64,000 nucleotides of DNA from an uncultured Chitinophagaceae bacterium. GTDB taxonomy: Bacteria; Bacteroidota; Bacteroidia; Chitinophagales; Chitinophagaceae. Positions 52,021-59,273 of this stretch are shown here, one piece after another. A program made the position numbers and the translations under genes. The stretch spans positions 62,001 through 126,000 of the forward strand of contig CALGAP010000007.1 in assembly GCA_937958995.1 (NCBI GenBank), written 5' to 3'. The stretch's first letter is position 1, and each line of letters starts with the position of its first letter. The notes under the pieces are model-generated. The model had not been told where the DNA came from. It made no database searches and saw only the letters and a list, made by a program, of their open reading frames with translations.

Positions 52021-52140
52021 ATGCAAAACTGGTTGAGATCGTTAATAGCAGGTTACGGCGCCTGGAAATTGGGCGGCGGCTGTTTTGGCACCATCATACT
52101 GTTTATCATCTTCTATTTCCTGCTGGGGTATTGTAATTAA
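52021..52140 (+). CDS. 39-residue small membrane protein
   Basis: The frame ATG...TAA encodes MQNWLRSLIAGYGAWKLGGG followed by one membrane helix (CFGTIIILFIIFYFLLGYC-like). Short proteins of this shape, with a Gly-rich turn before a single helix, are common in Chitinophagaceae-type genomes (inference from shape). The frame is too short for a default gene call but has a sensible start and a strong hydrophobic end. Function is unknown; the neighbour is a secreted metal-binding protein on the other strand. Confidence 0.5.
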   Translation: MQNWLRSLIAGYGAWKLGGGCFGTIILFIIFYFLLGYCN

Positions 52141-52260
52141 TCAGTTTTTCTGGCACGCGGGCAATCAGCTCTGTTTCCAGTTTGGCAACGGGCACATAGG
52201 GCCGGGTGATCTGCACCTCGGCGGCAGAAGCAATTTTCAGTGTTCGAGTTTTGCCAGTCA

Positions 52261-52284
52261 ATAAAAAAGCCCCACAACGGGGGC
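52261..52284 (-). terminator. Rho-independent terminator of the metal-binding gene
   Basis: On the minus strand the stem GCCCC (52269-52273) with GGGGC (52280-52284) is followed by a T tract (complement of A run 52263-52268). Confidence 0.65.
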
Positions 52285-52322
52285 CTGGATATTTTTCTTA
52301 ATAACCAATATGTCAGCGTGTA

Positions 52323-52688
52323 TCAGTGATCGCCATGACCGCCGCCGTCTTCGGGCTTCTTGCAGCACTTGGGAAGCTTTTTGTAGGCTTCTTCGTTGGC
52401 GGTAACATCATCGGCATCATAACCAATATTAGCAATGGCAGTCTTGATGTTTTCGATATTGGTTCTGTCGCTTACGAAAGTCACTTTTGTAGTTTTTTTC
52501 TTCACGTCCACCACGGCTTTAAATACGCCTTCTTCGCGCAACAGGTATTTCTCAATGCGCTCTTTGCAGCTTTCGCATTGCACAGAGGGCGTCTTAATCG
52601 TAACGGTCTGGTTGGGCTTTTTCGCCTGGCCAAAACTCAACGCACTAAAACCGGCAACGGCAATCAGCAGAAATAATAGTTTCTTCAT
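52323..52688 (-). CDS. Secreted heavy-metal-associated (HMA) domain protein
   Basis: A 121-residue protein with a signal peptide (MKKLLFLLIAVAGFSALSFG). The HMA fold follows with the metal pair CxxC in PSVQCESCKERIEKYLL. The C-terminal tail (PKCCKKPEDGGGHGDH) adds two Cys and several His. Such exported proteins bind copper or other soft metals. ATG at 52688 is chosen because the upstream frame overlaps the pyrE gene and has no signal. Confidence 0.85.
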   Translation of the reverse strand: MKKLLFLLIAVAGFSALSFGQAKKPNQTVTIKTPSVQCESCKERIEKYLLREEGVFKAVVDVKKKTTKVTFVSDRTNIENIKTAIANIGYDADDVTANEEAYKKLPKCCKKPEDGGGHGDH

Positions 52689-52722
52689 GGAGTAAATTTT
52701 TGTAAATGTAAAATTACACTTT

Positions 52723-53355
52723 CTATTCTGGTTTCCAACCTGCCGGGTCTTCACGCCATTTTAGCAAAATATTCTGTTGATCGGCATTAACTACGCCTTT
52801 TTCAACGGCCAGGTTAATGAGTGAAGTATAATTGGTTAATGAGCGATATTCCAGCCCTGCCTTTGCAAAAGCCTCAGCGGCAACAGAAAAGCCATAGGTA
52901 AAAATGCTCACCATTCCTACCACGTTCAGTCCGCTGTCTTTCAAAACCTTCACCACTTCCAGGCTGCTCTTGCCGGTGGATACCAGGTCTTCGATTACCA
53001 CGGTTTCCTGCCCTTTTTCATAATAGCCCTCAATCTGGTTACCCAGTCCATGATCCTTGGGCTTGGGACGTACGTAAATGAAGGGCAGTTTCAACTGGTC
53101 GGCCGCCATAGCGCCCCAGGCAATACCTGCCGTGGCCACGCCTGCAAGCAATTGTGCATTGGGAAACTGGTCGAAAATGATATTGCACATTTCCGATTTG
53201 ATAAATTCCCTGATATAAGGAAACGACAATACGCGGCGGTTGTCGCAATAAATAGGACTTTTCCAGCCCGAAGCCCAGGTAAATGGTTGCTGCGTATTTA
53301 ACTTAATAGCATTAATTTGTAATAACTTTTCGGCTACTGCTTTTTCGTTCGTCAT
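52723..53355 (-). CDS. pyrE: Orotate phosphoribosyltransferase
   Basis: A 210-residue PRTase. The N-terminal hood (LLQINAIKLNTQQPFTWASG) and PRPP-binding loop VVIEDLVSTGKSSLEVV near residue 122 are canonical, and the basic RPKPKDHG segment holds the active-site Lys. It joins orotate to PRPP to make OMP in pyrimidine synthesis. The other pyrimidine genes here, pyrB and pyrR, are 2-3 kb away on the same strand, and coaD and a thioesterase gene lie between them. Confidence 0.93.
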   Translation of the reverse strand: MTNEKAVAEKLLQINAIKLNTQQPFTWASGWKSPIYCDNRRVLSFPYIREFIKSEMCNIIFDQFPNAQLLAGVATAGIAWGAMAADQLKLPFIYVRPKPKDHGLGNQIEGYYEKGQETVVIEDLVSTGKSSLEVVKVLKDSGLNVVGMVSIFTYGFSVAAEAFAKAGLEYRSLTNYTSLINLAVEKGVVNADQQNILLKWREDPAGWKPE

Positions 53356-53462
53356 GCGGCGAAATTGAAATTATTATTGCAAACGCCCTGCAAAAGTTTT
53401 TCACAAGCCGGGAACGGTCCGTCCCTGTAAACATTGTCAACCCGCAAAACAGTTCAGCAGCT

Positions 53463-54107
53463 ATGCACATCAAGGTTTACTTCAACGACAAACCCCTTTT
53501 CCTGACTGATGAAGTCACTTCGGAAATTGAGCCTTTCGTGCACCACGACGATGCGGTGTATATGGATGAGTTGTCATCGCCCGGCATCAAGACCATGATT
53601 CATGAAATGCGCCAGGAAAAAGTGCACGCGGGCATTTTTGTACATAAAGATCTTGACGAATTAAAAAAAGCTTTCTTTAAAAAATTCATGCTGGTTCCTG
53701 CGGCGGGCGGTTTAGTGATCAATGAAAAAGGAAAATGGCTGTTTATTTTCCGCCGCAACAAATGGGATTTACCCAAGGGAAAAATTGATGGCAAGGAATC
53801 GCCCGAAAAAGCAGCCCTGCGCGAAGTGGAAGAAGAAACCGGTTTAAGAAATGTGCAGCTGAAACAAAAACTCACCGACACTTACCATACTTACGACGAA
53901 AGCGGTCATCATATTCTGAAACAAACCCATTGGTTCCTGATGCATGTTTCCGGTGAGCAGCAGCTAACGCCCCAGTACGAGGAGCAGATTACCAACATTG
54001 AGTGGGCCGACCCATCCGACCTGAAAAAATATCTCGACAACACGTTTTATGCCATCCGCGATGTGGTGAATGCGGCTAAGACTTTATTGGAACAACCATC
54101 ACCGTAA
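53463..54107 (+). CDS. Nudix hydrolase with an N-terminal extension
   Basis: A 214-residue protein. The Nudix box GKIDGKESPEKAALREVEEE followed by TGL (about 105-127) matches GX5EX7REUXEEXGU, giving the metal-binding helix that hydrolyses nucleoside diphosphates linked to other groups. An extra N-terminal region of about 75 residues is not part of the Nudix fold and may help choose the substrate. Its 3' end overlaps the thioesterase gene on the other strand by 32 bases. Confidence 0.88.
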   Translation: MHIKVYFNDKPLFLTDEVTSEIEPFVHHDDAVYMDELSSPGIKTMIHEMRQEKVHAGIFVHKDLDELKKAFFKKFMLVPAAGGLVINEKGKWLFIFRRNKWDLPKGKIDGKESPEKAALREVEEETGLRNVQLKQKLTDTYHTYDESGHHILKQTHWFLMHVSGEQQLTPQYEEQITNIEWADPSDLKKYLDNTFYAIRDVVNAAKTLLEQPSP

Positions 54108-54504
54108 GGCGGCTGGCGCAGACCAGTTTGCCTTCTTCATTTTCGATCTTTATCTCCCACACATGCGTGCTGCCACCCAGGTGCAGCGGCCTGGCGGTAC
54201 CGGTAACCATACCCGATCGTACGGCGCGCATATGATTAGCATTGATTTCGAGACCAACACAATAAAATTTCGAAGTATCCACCACGCAGGCCGATGCAAT
54301 GCTACCCAACGTTTCGGCCAACACACAGCTGGCGCCGCCATGCAATAAACCGTAAGGCTGTTTGGTACGGTTGTCAACCGGCATGGTGCCGCGCAGGTAA
54401 TCGGGTCCCACTTCGGTGATTACGATGCCTAGCGTTTCGCCCATGGTGTTTTTGCTTAAAGGCGCGAGGTCTGCGGGAGAAAGATCTTTCTTAAACCAAA
54501 TCAT
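54076..54504 (-). CDS. Hotdog-fold thioesterase (PaaI/YdiI type)
   Basis: A 142-residue hotdog protein. The long hotdog helix with the conserved motif GLLHGGASCVLAETLGSIAS and the RAVRSGMVTGTARPLHLGGS strand are those of acyl-CoA thioesterases in the PaaI/YdiI group. Substrate is probably an acyl-CoA of central metabolism. It overlaps the Nudix gene 3' end convergently, and coaD follows on the same strand after a 12-base gap, so it may be co-transcribed with pantetheine metabolism genes. Confidence 0.85.
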   Translation of the reverse strand: MIWFKKDLSPADLAPLSKNTMGETLGIVITEVGPDYLRGTMPVDNRTKQPYGLLHGGASCVLAETLGSIASACVVDTSKFYCVGLEINANHMRAVRSGMVTGTARPLHLGGSTHVWEIKIENEEGKLVCASRLTVMVVPIKS

Positions 54505-54516
54505 GCTATTGCTTAT

Positions 54517-54987
54517 TTACTTCACCAGGTCTTTTGCAACCACTTCGGGCAGAAATTGTCGTGCGTCGCCGCCATTGCGAATCACATCGCGCACCAGTGT
54601 AGAGGCCACGGATGTGTACTGGGGAAGACAAGTGAGAAAAACAGTTTCGATGTTGTTATCGAGACTGCGGTTCATATCGGCGATGGCTTTTTCGTATTCA
54701 AAGTCGTTTACGTATCGGATTCCGCGCAAAATAAAATTAGCCCCTACTCTTTTGCAGCATTCCACGGTTAGTCCTTCATACAAAACCACCCCCACCGAAT
54801 CGTTGCCGGCAAATATTTCCTGTATCCAGCGGAAGCGTTGCTCTTCGCTAAACATCGCGGTCTTGTTCACATTTCTGCCAATGCCAATAATAAGTTTATC
54901 AAAAAGCGGCAATGCGCGCTGGATGATATCCATATGCCCGATGGTGATCGGGTCGAAAGTGCCGGGGAACAAAGCGATTCGTTGCAT
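54517..54987 (-). CDS. coaD: Phosphopantetheine adenylyltransferase
   Basis: A 156-residue enzyme starting MQRIALFPGTFDPITIGHMD, where the TIGH motif binds the AMP moiety. The second motif YTSVASTLVRD matches the ISSTxxR pattern near 125. It makes dephospho-CoA. The frame upstream of 54987 runs through a CCCGAAAC repeat with low-complexity residues, so the ATG at 54987 is the true start. The palindrome between it and pyrB may separate the transcripts. Confidence 0.93.
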   Translation of the reverse strand: MQRIALFPGTFDPITIGHMDIIQRALPLFDKLIIGIGRNVNKTAMFSEEQRFRWIQEIFAGNDSVGVVLYEGLTVECCKRVGANFILRGIRYVNDFEYEKAIADMNRSLDNNIETVFLTCLPQYTSVASTLVRDVIRNGGDARQFLPEVVAKDLVK

Positions 54988-55003
54988 TAGTCTCGAGTTT
55001 CGT

Positions 55004-55117
55004 GTTTCGGGTTGTGCGCTGCGCGCGGTTTCGGGTTTCGTGTTTCGCGTTTCGGGTTTTTTGAATCGGATAGCGATTGCAAAGTGCGGCAGCAACCCGA
55101 AAGCCCCAACCCGAAAC
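55004..55117. repeat. CCCGAAAC-family palindrome between coaD and pyrB
   Basis: Left arm GTTTCGGG/GTTTCGTG units (55004-55062) can pair with CAACCCGAAA and CAACCCGAAAC units (55093-55117). The same arm sequence occurs at 32524-32599 and 34548-34562. Confidence 0.65.
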
Positions 55118-56049
55118 TAATTTAGCTCCCTTCCACCACTCAGCAAATACAGCACCGCCATGCGCACGGCTACGCCGTTTTCTACCTGTTGCAAGATGAT
55201 GGATTGTTTGCTATCGGCCACATCGCTGTCCAGCTCCACGCCGCGGTTGATGGGTCCGGGGTGCATGATAACAATTTCTTTTGATAAACTGTCGAGCAGG
55301 CGCTTGCTGATGCCATAAGCCAGGTTGTATTCGCGCAGAGATGAAAACAACACCTGGTTTTGCCTTTCGAGCTGAATGCGCAACACGTTGGCCACATCGC
55401 ACCACTCCAGCGCTTTGCGCACGTTGTATTCCACACGTATATCGAAGGCCTGCTGAATATATTTTGGTATAAGCGTTGGCGGACCGGCCACCATTACTTC
55501 GGCGCCCACCTTCTTGAGCAACTGAATATTGCTCATGGCCACGCGCGAGTGCATGATATCGCCGATAATGGCCACTTTCAAACCTTCGAGTCTGCCGGTT
55601 TTTTCGCGCATTGAGAAGGCATCGAGCAAACCCTGCGTGGGGTGTTCGTTGATACCGTCGCCCGCATTAATGATGGCTGCGGGTATATGTTTGGCCAGGA
55701 AATGAGGCGCTCCGCTGGCGCTGTGCCGCATCACCACCATATCCACTTTCATAGACAAGATATTGTTCACCGTATCCAGCAGCGTCTCTCCTTTTGCCGC
55801 CGAAGAGCCTGCTGCGGTGAAATTGATGGTATCGGCGCTCAGCCTTTTTTCTGCCAGCTCAAATGATATGCGCGTGCGCGTTGAATTTTCGTAGAAAAGA
55901 TTAACGATGGTGACATCCCTGAGGGAAGGAACTTTTTTTACCGGTCTTTGTAAAACCTGTTTAAACTGAAGTGCAGTATCTAAAATAATCTCAATGTCCC
56001 GCCGGGTAAGATCCCGGATACCGAGCAAGTGTTTCGTTGAAAGTTGCAT
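55117..56049 (-). CDS. pyrB: Aspartate carbamoyltransferase, catalytic chain
   Basis: A 310-residue enzyme of normal length. The carbamoyl-phosphate loop STRTR lies near residue 54 and the HPTQ motif near 136; RPVKKVPS is at the start and PGPINRG near the end. It makes carbamoyl aspartate in pyrimidine synthesis. The ATG at 56049 is chosen because the upstream frame extends into the intergenic palindrome. It follows pyrR on the same strand, separated by the long palindrome at 56078-56189. Confidence 0.93.
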   Translation of the reverse strand: MQLSTKHLLGIRDLTRRDIEIILDTALQFKQVLQRPVKKVPSLRDVTIVNLFYENSTRTRISFELAEKRLSADTINFTAAGSSAAKGETLLDTVNNILSMKVDMVVMRHSASGAPHFLAKHIPAAIINAGDGINEHPTQGLLDAFSMREKTGRLEGLKVAIIGDIMHSRVAMSNIQLLKKVGAEVMVAGPPTLIPKYIQQAFDIRVEYNVRKALEWCDVANVLRIQLERQNQVLFSSLREYNLAYGISKRLLDSLSKEIVIMHPGPINRGVELDSDVADSKQSIILQQVENGVAVRMAVLYLLSGGRELN

Positions 56050-56077
56050 TTCAAGCAGCGAAGATAAGGAGAATATT

Positions 56078-56189
56078 GAATATTGAATTTGAATTTGAAC
56101 AAGGAATGTTGAATGTGAGTATGCCCGGGCGGGACTTACATCCATTCATTCCAATTCAGATTCCTTGTTCAAATTCAAATTGAATATTC
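56078..56189. repeat. Long palindrome filling the pyrR-pyrB gap
   Basis: Arms 56078-56107 and 56160-56189 match as complements at 29 of 30 positions around a 52-base loop. The right arm touches the pyrR stop. It belongs to the TTGAATTTGAA family of intergenic repeats. Confidence 0.85.
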
Positions 56190-56709
56190 ACATCAGCACG
56201 ACCTCTTCCTTGCCGTCGCGTTCTTTCCAGAATACTTTTACCTTTTGGGAAATGATGGAGTCGATGGATTTACCGACATAGTCGGGCTGGATGGGGAGCT
56301 GGCGGCTGAAGCGGCGGTCGATGAGGATGCAGAGCTCCACTTTGGCGGGACGGCCGAAGGCGAGCAGGGCGTCGAGCGCGGCGCGGATGGTGCGGCCGGT
56401 ATACAGTACGTCGTCGATCAGCACCACGTTTTTGTTTTCGATGCTGAAGGGAATATCGGTATGGTTAGGCACGTGGAGTTCTTTGCGAATATCATCGCGG
56501 TAAAAGGTGATATCGAGCTTGCCATATTCCACTTTGGCGGGTGCGATCAGCTGGCTGATCTCGCGCACCATTTGGTCAGAGACGAAAATGCCCCGGGGCT
56601 GAATACCGATGATAACTGTATTTTCCAGGTTGATATGATTTTCCAATACCTGGTGACTAAGCCTTTTGATAGTGATCGATAACTGCTGTTCGTTCAAAAC
56701 CGTTTTCAA
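56188..56709 (-). CDS. pyrR: Bifunctional PyrR regulator / uracil phosphoribosyltransferase
   Basis: A 173-residue PRTase-fold protein. The PRPP loop VVLIDDVLYTGRTIRAALDA near residue 100 and the SIENKN stretch are typical of PyrR. In Firmicutes PyrR controls pyr mRNA by attenuation; in Bacteroidota the same fold occurs, but the regulatory role is less clear. Its position just before pyrB fits a pyrimidine operon. The long palindrome between them could form the RNA structure through which control acts (inference). Confidence 0.88.
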   Translation of the reverse strand: MKTVLNEQQLSITIKRLSHQVLENHINLENTVIIGIQPRGIFVSDQMVREISQLIAPAKVEYGKLDITFYRDDIRKELHVPNHTDIPFSIENKNVVLIDDVLYTGRTIRAALDALLAFGRPAKVELCILIDRRFSRQLPIQPDYVGKSIDSIISQKVKVFWKERDGKEEVVLM

Positions 56710-56740
56710 GCAACAATAATTTGCATAAAAATAAGCGATT

Positions 56741-56777
56741 AAAAATAAAGAGCTGCCAGCTTATGCAGGCAGCTCTT
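56741..56777 (-). terminator. Terminator of the 192-residue barrel gene at 56799
   Basis: Arms AAGAGCTGCC (56748-56757) and GGCAGCTCTT (56768-56777) are perfect on the minus strand with a T-rich tail beyond (56741-56747 complement). Confidence 0.75.
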
Positions 56778-56798
56778 CCTATGATCAGAAAAAAGGTA

Positions 56799-57377
56799 CT
56801 AATTGCGGGCGGGTCTTCCCAGCATGTAGAAGAACCCAAGTTGGATGACGCTGTTCTTTACCTTTACGCCACCACCTTCTTCGGCAATATCGCTGAGGCC
56901 GATATTATAACGGGCGGTGATACCAAGACCCGAGCCCGACATCTGGTAGCCGGCGCCAATGCCCCAGCTGAAGTCGATGCTTTTGAACATATCCTTGATG
57001 TCTTCGCTCTGGCCATCAGCCTTGCCTTTTGCGCTGGCCAAAATACCTAATTGCGGACCGGTCTCAAGAATAAATCCCATCACATTGTACTGGAACATCA
57101 CCGGGATGTTGATATAGTTCATTTCAAACTTTACATCCATTTCTTCCAGCGTGGTACCCTGGCTTGAATACAGCACTTCAGGCTGAATGCTGAACGCGTT
57201 GGTGACGCTGAACTTAGCGATAGCGCCTGCATTGAAGGCAATTTTCATTTTGGAGTCAATACCATCGGCGTTGAGGTTGGCCAGGTTAACGCCACCTTTC
57301 AGACCGATGCGCACCTGCGCCTGTGAAAAGCTTGCCATTGCAATGGCGCATACGAGTAACAGGAGACTTTTTTTCAT
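56799..57377 (-). CDS. Outer-membrane beta-barrel protein, paralogue 1
   Basis: A 192-residue protein with a signal peptide (LLLVCAIAMASFSQAQ). About eight amphipathic strands follow, with aromatic girdles (VRIGLKGGVNLANLNADG, FSIQPEVLYSSQGTTLEE, MFQYNVMGFILETGPQLGI). It is of the OMP_b-brl_2 (PorT/OmpW-like) kind. Such small barrels are abundant in Bacteroidota, and their function is mostly unknown. It heads a tandem of three paralogues with 99 and 385 bases between them. Confidence 0.82.
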   Translation of the reverse strand: MKKSLLLLVCAIAMASFSQAQVRIGLKGGVNLANLNADGIDSKMKIAFNAGAIAKFSVTNAFSIQPEVLYSSQGTTLEEMDVKFEMNYINIPVMFQYNVMGFILETGPQLGILASAKGKADGQSEDIKDMFKSIDFSWGIGAGYQMSGSGLGITARYNIGLSDIAEEGGGVKVKNSVIQLGFFYMLGRPARN

Positions 57378-57431
57378 AGCTTGGAATTTAAATTTTTGGG
57401 TTAAAGATTAAAACCTACTTAACTAAAACGC

Positions 57432-57461
57432 AAAAAGCTGCCTTATCACAGGCAGCTTTTT
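57432..57461. terminator. Hairpin terminator between barrel genes
   Basis: Arms AAAAAGCTGCC (57432-57442) and GGCAGCTTTTT (57451-57461) are perfect, with T-rich ends on both strands. Confidence 0.75.
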
Positions 57462-57476
57462 GGTCACTTAGTTAAA

Positions 57477-58055
57477 TTATTTTTTAGCGCTTCCACCGCC
57501 GCTGAAGAGGTAGAATACGCCGATTTGAATTACGCTGTTTTTCAAATCACCATCATCATCGTCTGCAATATTAGACAGGCCAAGATTATAGCGGGCATTA
57601 ACACCGAAGCCGGACTGAGTCAGGTAGCCTACGCCGATACCCCAACCCAGGTCAAAACCTTTGGTTTGTTCTTTTAAATCCAGGCTGCCGCCATCTCCTT
57701 TCAATTTAGCGCCCATGCGGAAGCCAAACTGCGGACCAGTTTCAATAATGAAACCACCGGTGTTGTACTGAGCCAGGATGGGGATGTTGATGTAGCTCAG
57801 ATTCAGTTTAACATCGTCCTCAAGTTTTGCACCTTGATCTGAATACACAATTTCAGGCTGAATGCTGAAAGCTTCGGAAACCGAAATCTTTGCAACAGCA
57901 CCAGCATTGAAGCCAATCTTCATACTGTTGCCATCGACGTCATCGCCAGAAACGTTAGCCAGGTTAATGCCGGCCTTAACACCGAAGCGTACCTGTGCCT
58001 GTGACAATGTGGTAAGAGCAAGAACGCACACGAAGAGTAATAAACCTTTTTTCAT
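57477..58055 (-). CDS. Outer-membrane beta-barrel protein, paralogue 2
   Basis: A 192-residue barrel closely like paralogue 1: signal peptide (LLLFVCVLALTTLSQAQ), then VRFGVKAGINLANVSGDD and EAFSIQPEIVYSDQGAKL. The C-terminal strand ends in FYLFSGGGSAKK, beyond the usual barrel end. The ATG at 58055 gives a clean signal; the frame further up is a low-value extension. The match in signal and first strands suggests recent duplication from paralogue 1. Confidence 0.82.
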   Translation of the reverse strand: MKKGLLLFVCVLALTTLSQAQVRFGVKAGINLANVSGDDVDGNSMKIGFNAGAVAKISVSEAFSIQPEIVYSDQGAKLEDDVKLNLSYINIPILAQYNTGGFIIETGPQFGFRMGAKLKGDGGSLDLKEQTKGFDLGWGIGVGYLTQSGFGVNARYNLGLSNIADDDDGDLKNSVIQIGVFYLFSGGGSAKK

Positions 58056-58429
58056 AAGTTGAATTTTAAATTTTTGGGTTAAAAAGTAAGCTAAACTAAT
58101 AGTTGTCATCGAAACCTCTAAACTTGACCTATGATTTTTTTATTGTGTATAACCTAAAAAAAACTTTAAAAACCATTTAGTTATGTCCATATTTTGGACA
58201 GGAAACGCCAGGTGGGAACCATACCTGGCAATATGATCTGTGTAAGGGTAAATTCCGGGTTCCCAGATTTTTCAATTAATTATCAATCGTTTACAAAGTA
58301 GCATTTGTTTGCATGAATAATAAAAACCCTTATAACCCCGCCGAAAACTGCTGTTTCCTGTTTATGTAAGAACTACGCATTAATGGTCAGGGTTAAATAA
58401 ATCAAATAATACTTGTATCTGTTCAGCCT
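58056..58429. other. Non-coding spacer between barrel genes
   Basis: I see no gene. A short hairpin, GCCAGGT with ACCTGGC at about 58208-58230, stands alone. The rest is AT-rich with scattered short palindromes and probably carries the promoter of paralogue 2. Confidence 0.5.
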
Positions 58430-58460
58430 AAAAAGAAAAAGGGCGATGTTTCCATCGCCT
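58430..58460 (-). terminator. Terminator after barrel paralogue 3
   Basis: On the minus strand GGCGATG (58453-58459 complement) pairs with CATCGCC (58442-58448 complement), followed by a T-rich tail. Confidence 0.7.
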
Positions 58461-58494
58461 CTTTAATCGGTTAACCATCCATAAATATTTTCCG

Positions 58495-59058
58495 CTATTT
58501 GTTGCCCAGTACGTAGAACAAACCTACCTGGAATACGCGGTTGAATGCTTTGCCATGGCCGTCTTCGTCGAGCTTGCTCAGACCAAGATTGAAGCGGGCA
58601 TTAACACCAATGTTTGATTGGGTGATGTAGCCTACTCCGAAAGCCCATGAGAAATCAGTTTTCTTAAACCAATCTTTCACATTCTCGCTGTCTCCCTCAA
58701 TTTTCGATTTTGCGCTCAAAAGGAAGCCCAGTTGGGGACCTGTCTCGCCATAAAAGCCTGACTGAGTAGTGTAACGGGCCAGTACGGGAATATTCAGGTA
58801 CGACAAATTCAGTTTCTGATCATCGTCGAACTTTACACCTTGCAGTGAAAACACTACTTCGGGTTGAATGCTGAAGTTTTCCGCCACGCTCACGCCAATA
58901 AAGCCACCCAGGTGAAAACCTAATTTAGCTTTGTTGTCGTCAACGTCTTCGCCGCCAATATTGGCAACGTTAAGACCGCCTTTTACACCATAATTAATCT
59001 GTGCTGAAGCTGCTGCGAAAGAGCCTGCCATAACAAGTAACAAGAACAACCTTTTCAT
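58495..59058 (-). CDS. Outer-membrane beta-barrel protein, paralogue 3
   Basis: A 187-residue barrel with signal peptide (LLLVMAGSFAAASAQIN) and the same strand pattern (VKGGLNVANIGGEDVDDN, FSIQPEVVFSLQGVKFDD, YGETGPQLGFLLSAKS). It is the most divergent of the three tandem paralogues. It has its own promoter spacer and terminator, so the copies are separate units rather than one operon. Confidence 0.82.
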   Translation of the reverse strand: MKRLFLLLVMAGSFAAASAQINYGVKGGLNVANIGGEDVDDNKAKLGFHLGGFIGVSVAENFSIQPEVVFSLQGVKFDDDQKLNLSYLNIPVLARYTTQSGFYGETGPQLGFLLSAKSKIEGDSENVKDWFKKTDFSWAFGVGYITQSNIGVNARFNLGLSKLDEDGHGKAFNRVFQVGLFYVLGNK

Positions 59059-59174
59059 GACTATTTTTTTTCGGTTTATTGATGGCGCAAAAGTAGCGGG
59101 GCAACAGGTGATGAAAAATCACATATATGTGTGAATCTTCAAAACTGAGTGATGAATTGTGAATTTGGGGAATT

Positions 59175-59235
59175 AAAAAATTCCAAATTTCAAAGATCCG
59201 TCATCATTACAGGACCTTTGAATTTGGAATTTTTT
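59175..59235. repeat. Palindrome of the TTCCAAATTT/TTTGAATTTGG type
   Basis: Arms 59175-59199 and 59212-59235 pair almost fully around a 12-base loop, with T runs at both ends. It lies between barrel paralogue 3 and the P5C dehydrogenase gene and can act as terminator of the latter. Confidence 0.75.
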
Positions 59236-59273
59236 TGTTTGTAATTTATTTGGTTATTGGAATGTCTATCCAA

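Noticed and set aside
52106..52273. A short minus-strand frame reading QITRPYVPVAKLETELIARV after the metal-binding gene
   Set aside because: It resembles the end of a protein but has no credible start or upstream part, and it overlaps the small membrane ORF. At most it is a gene remnant.
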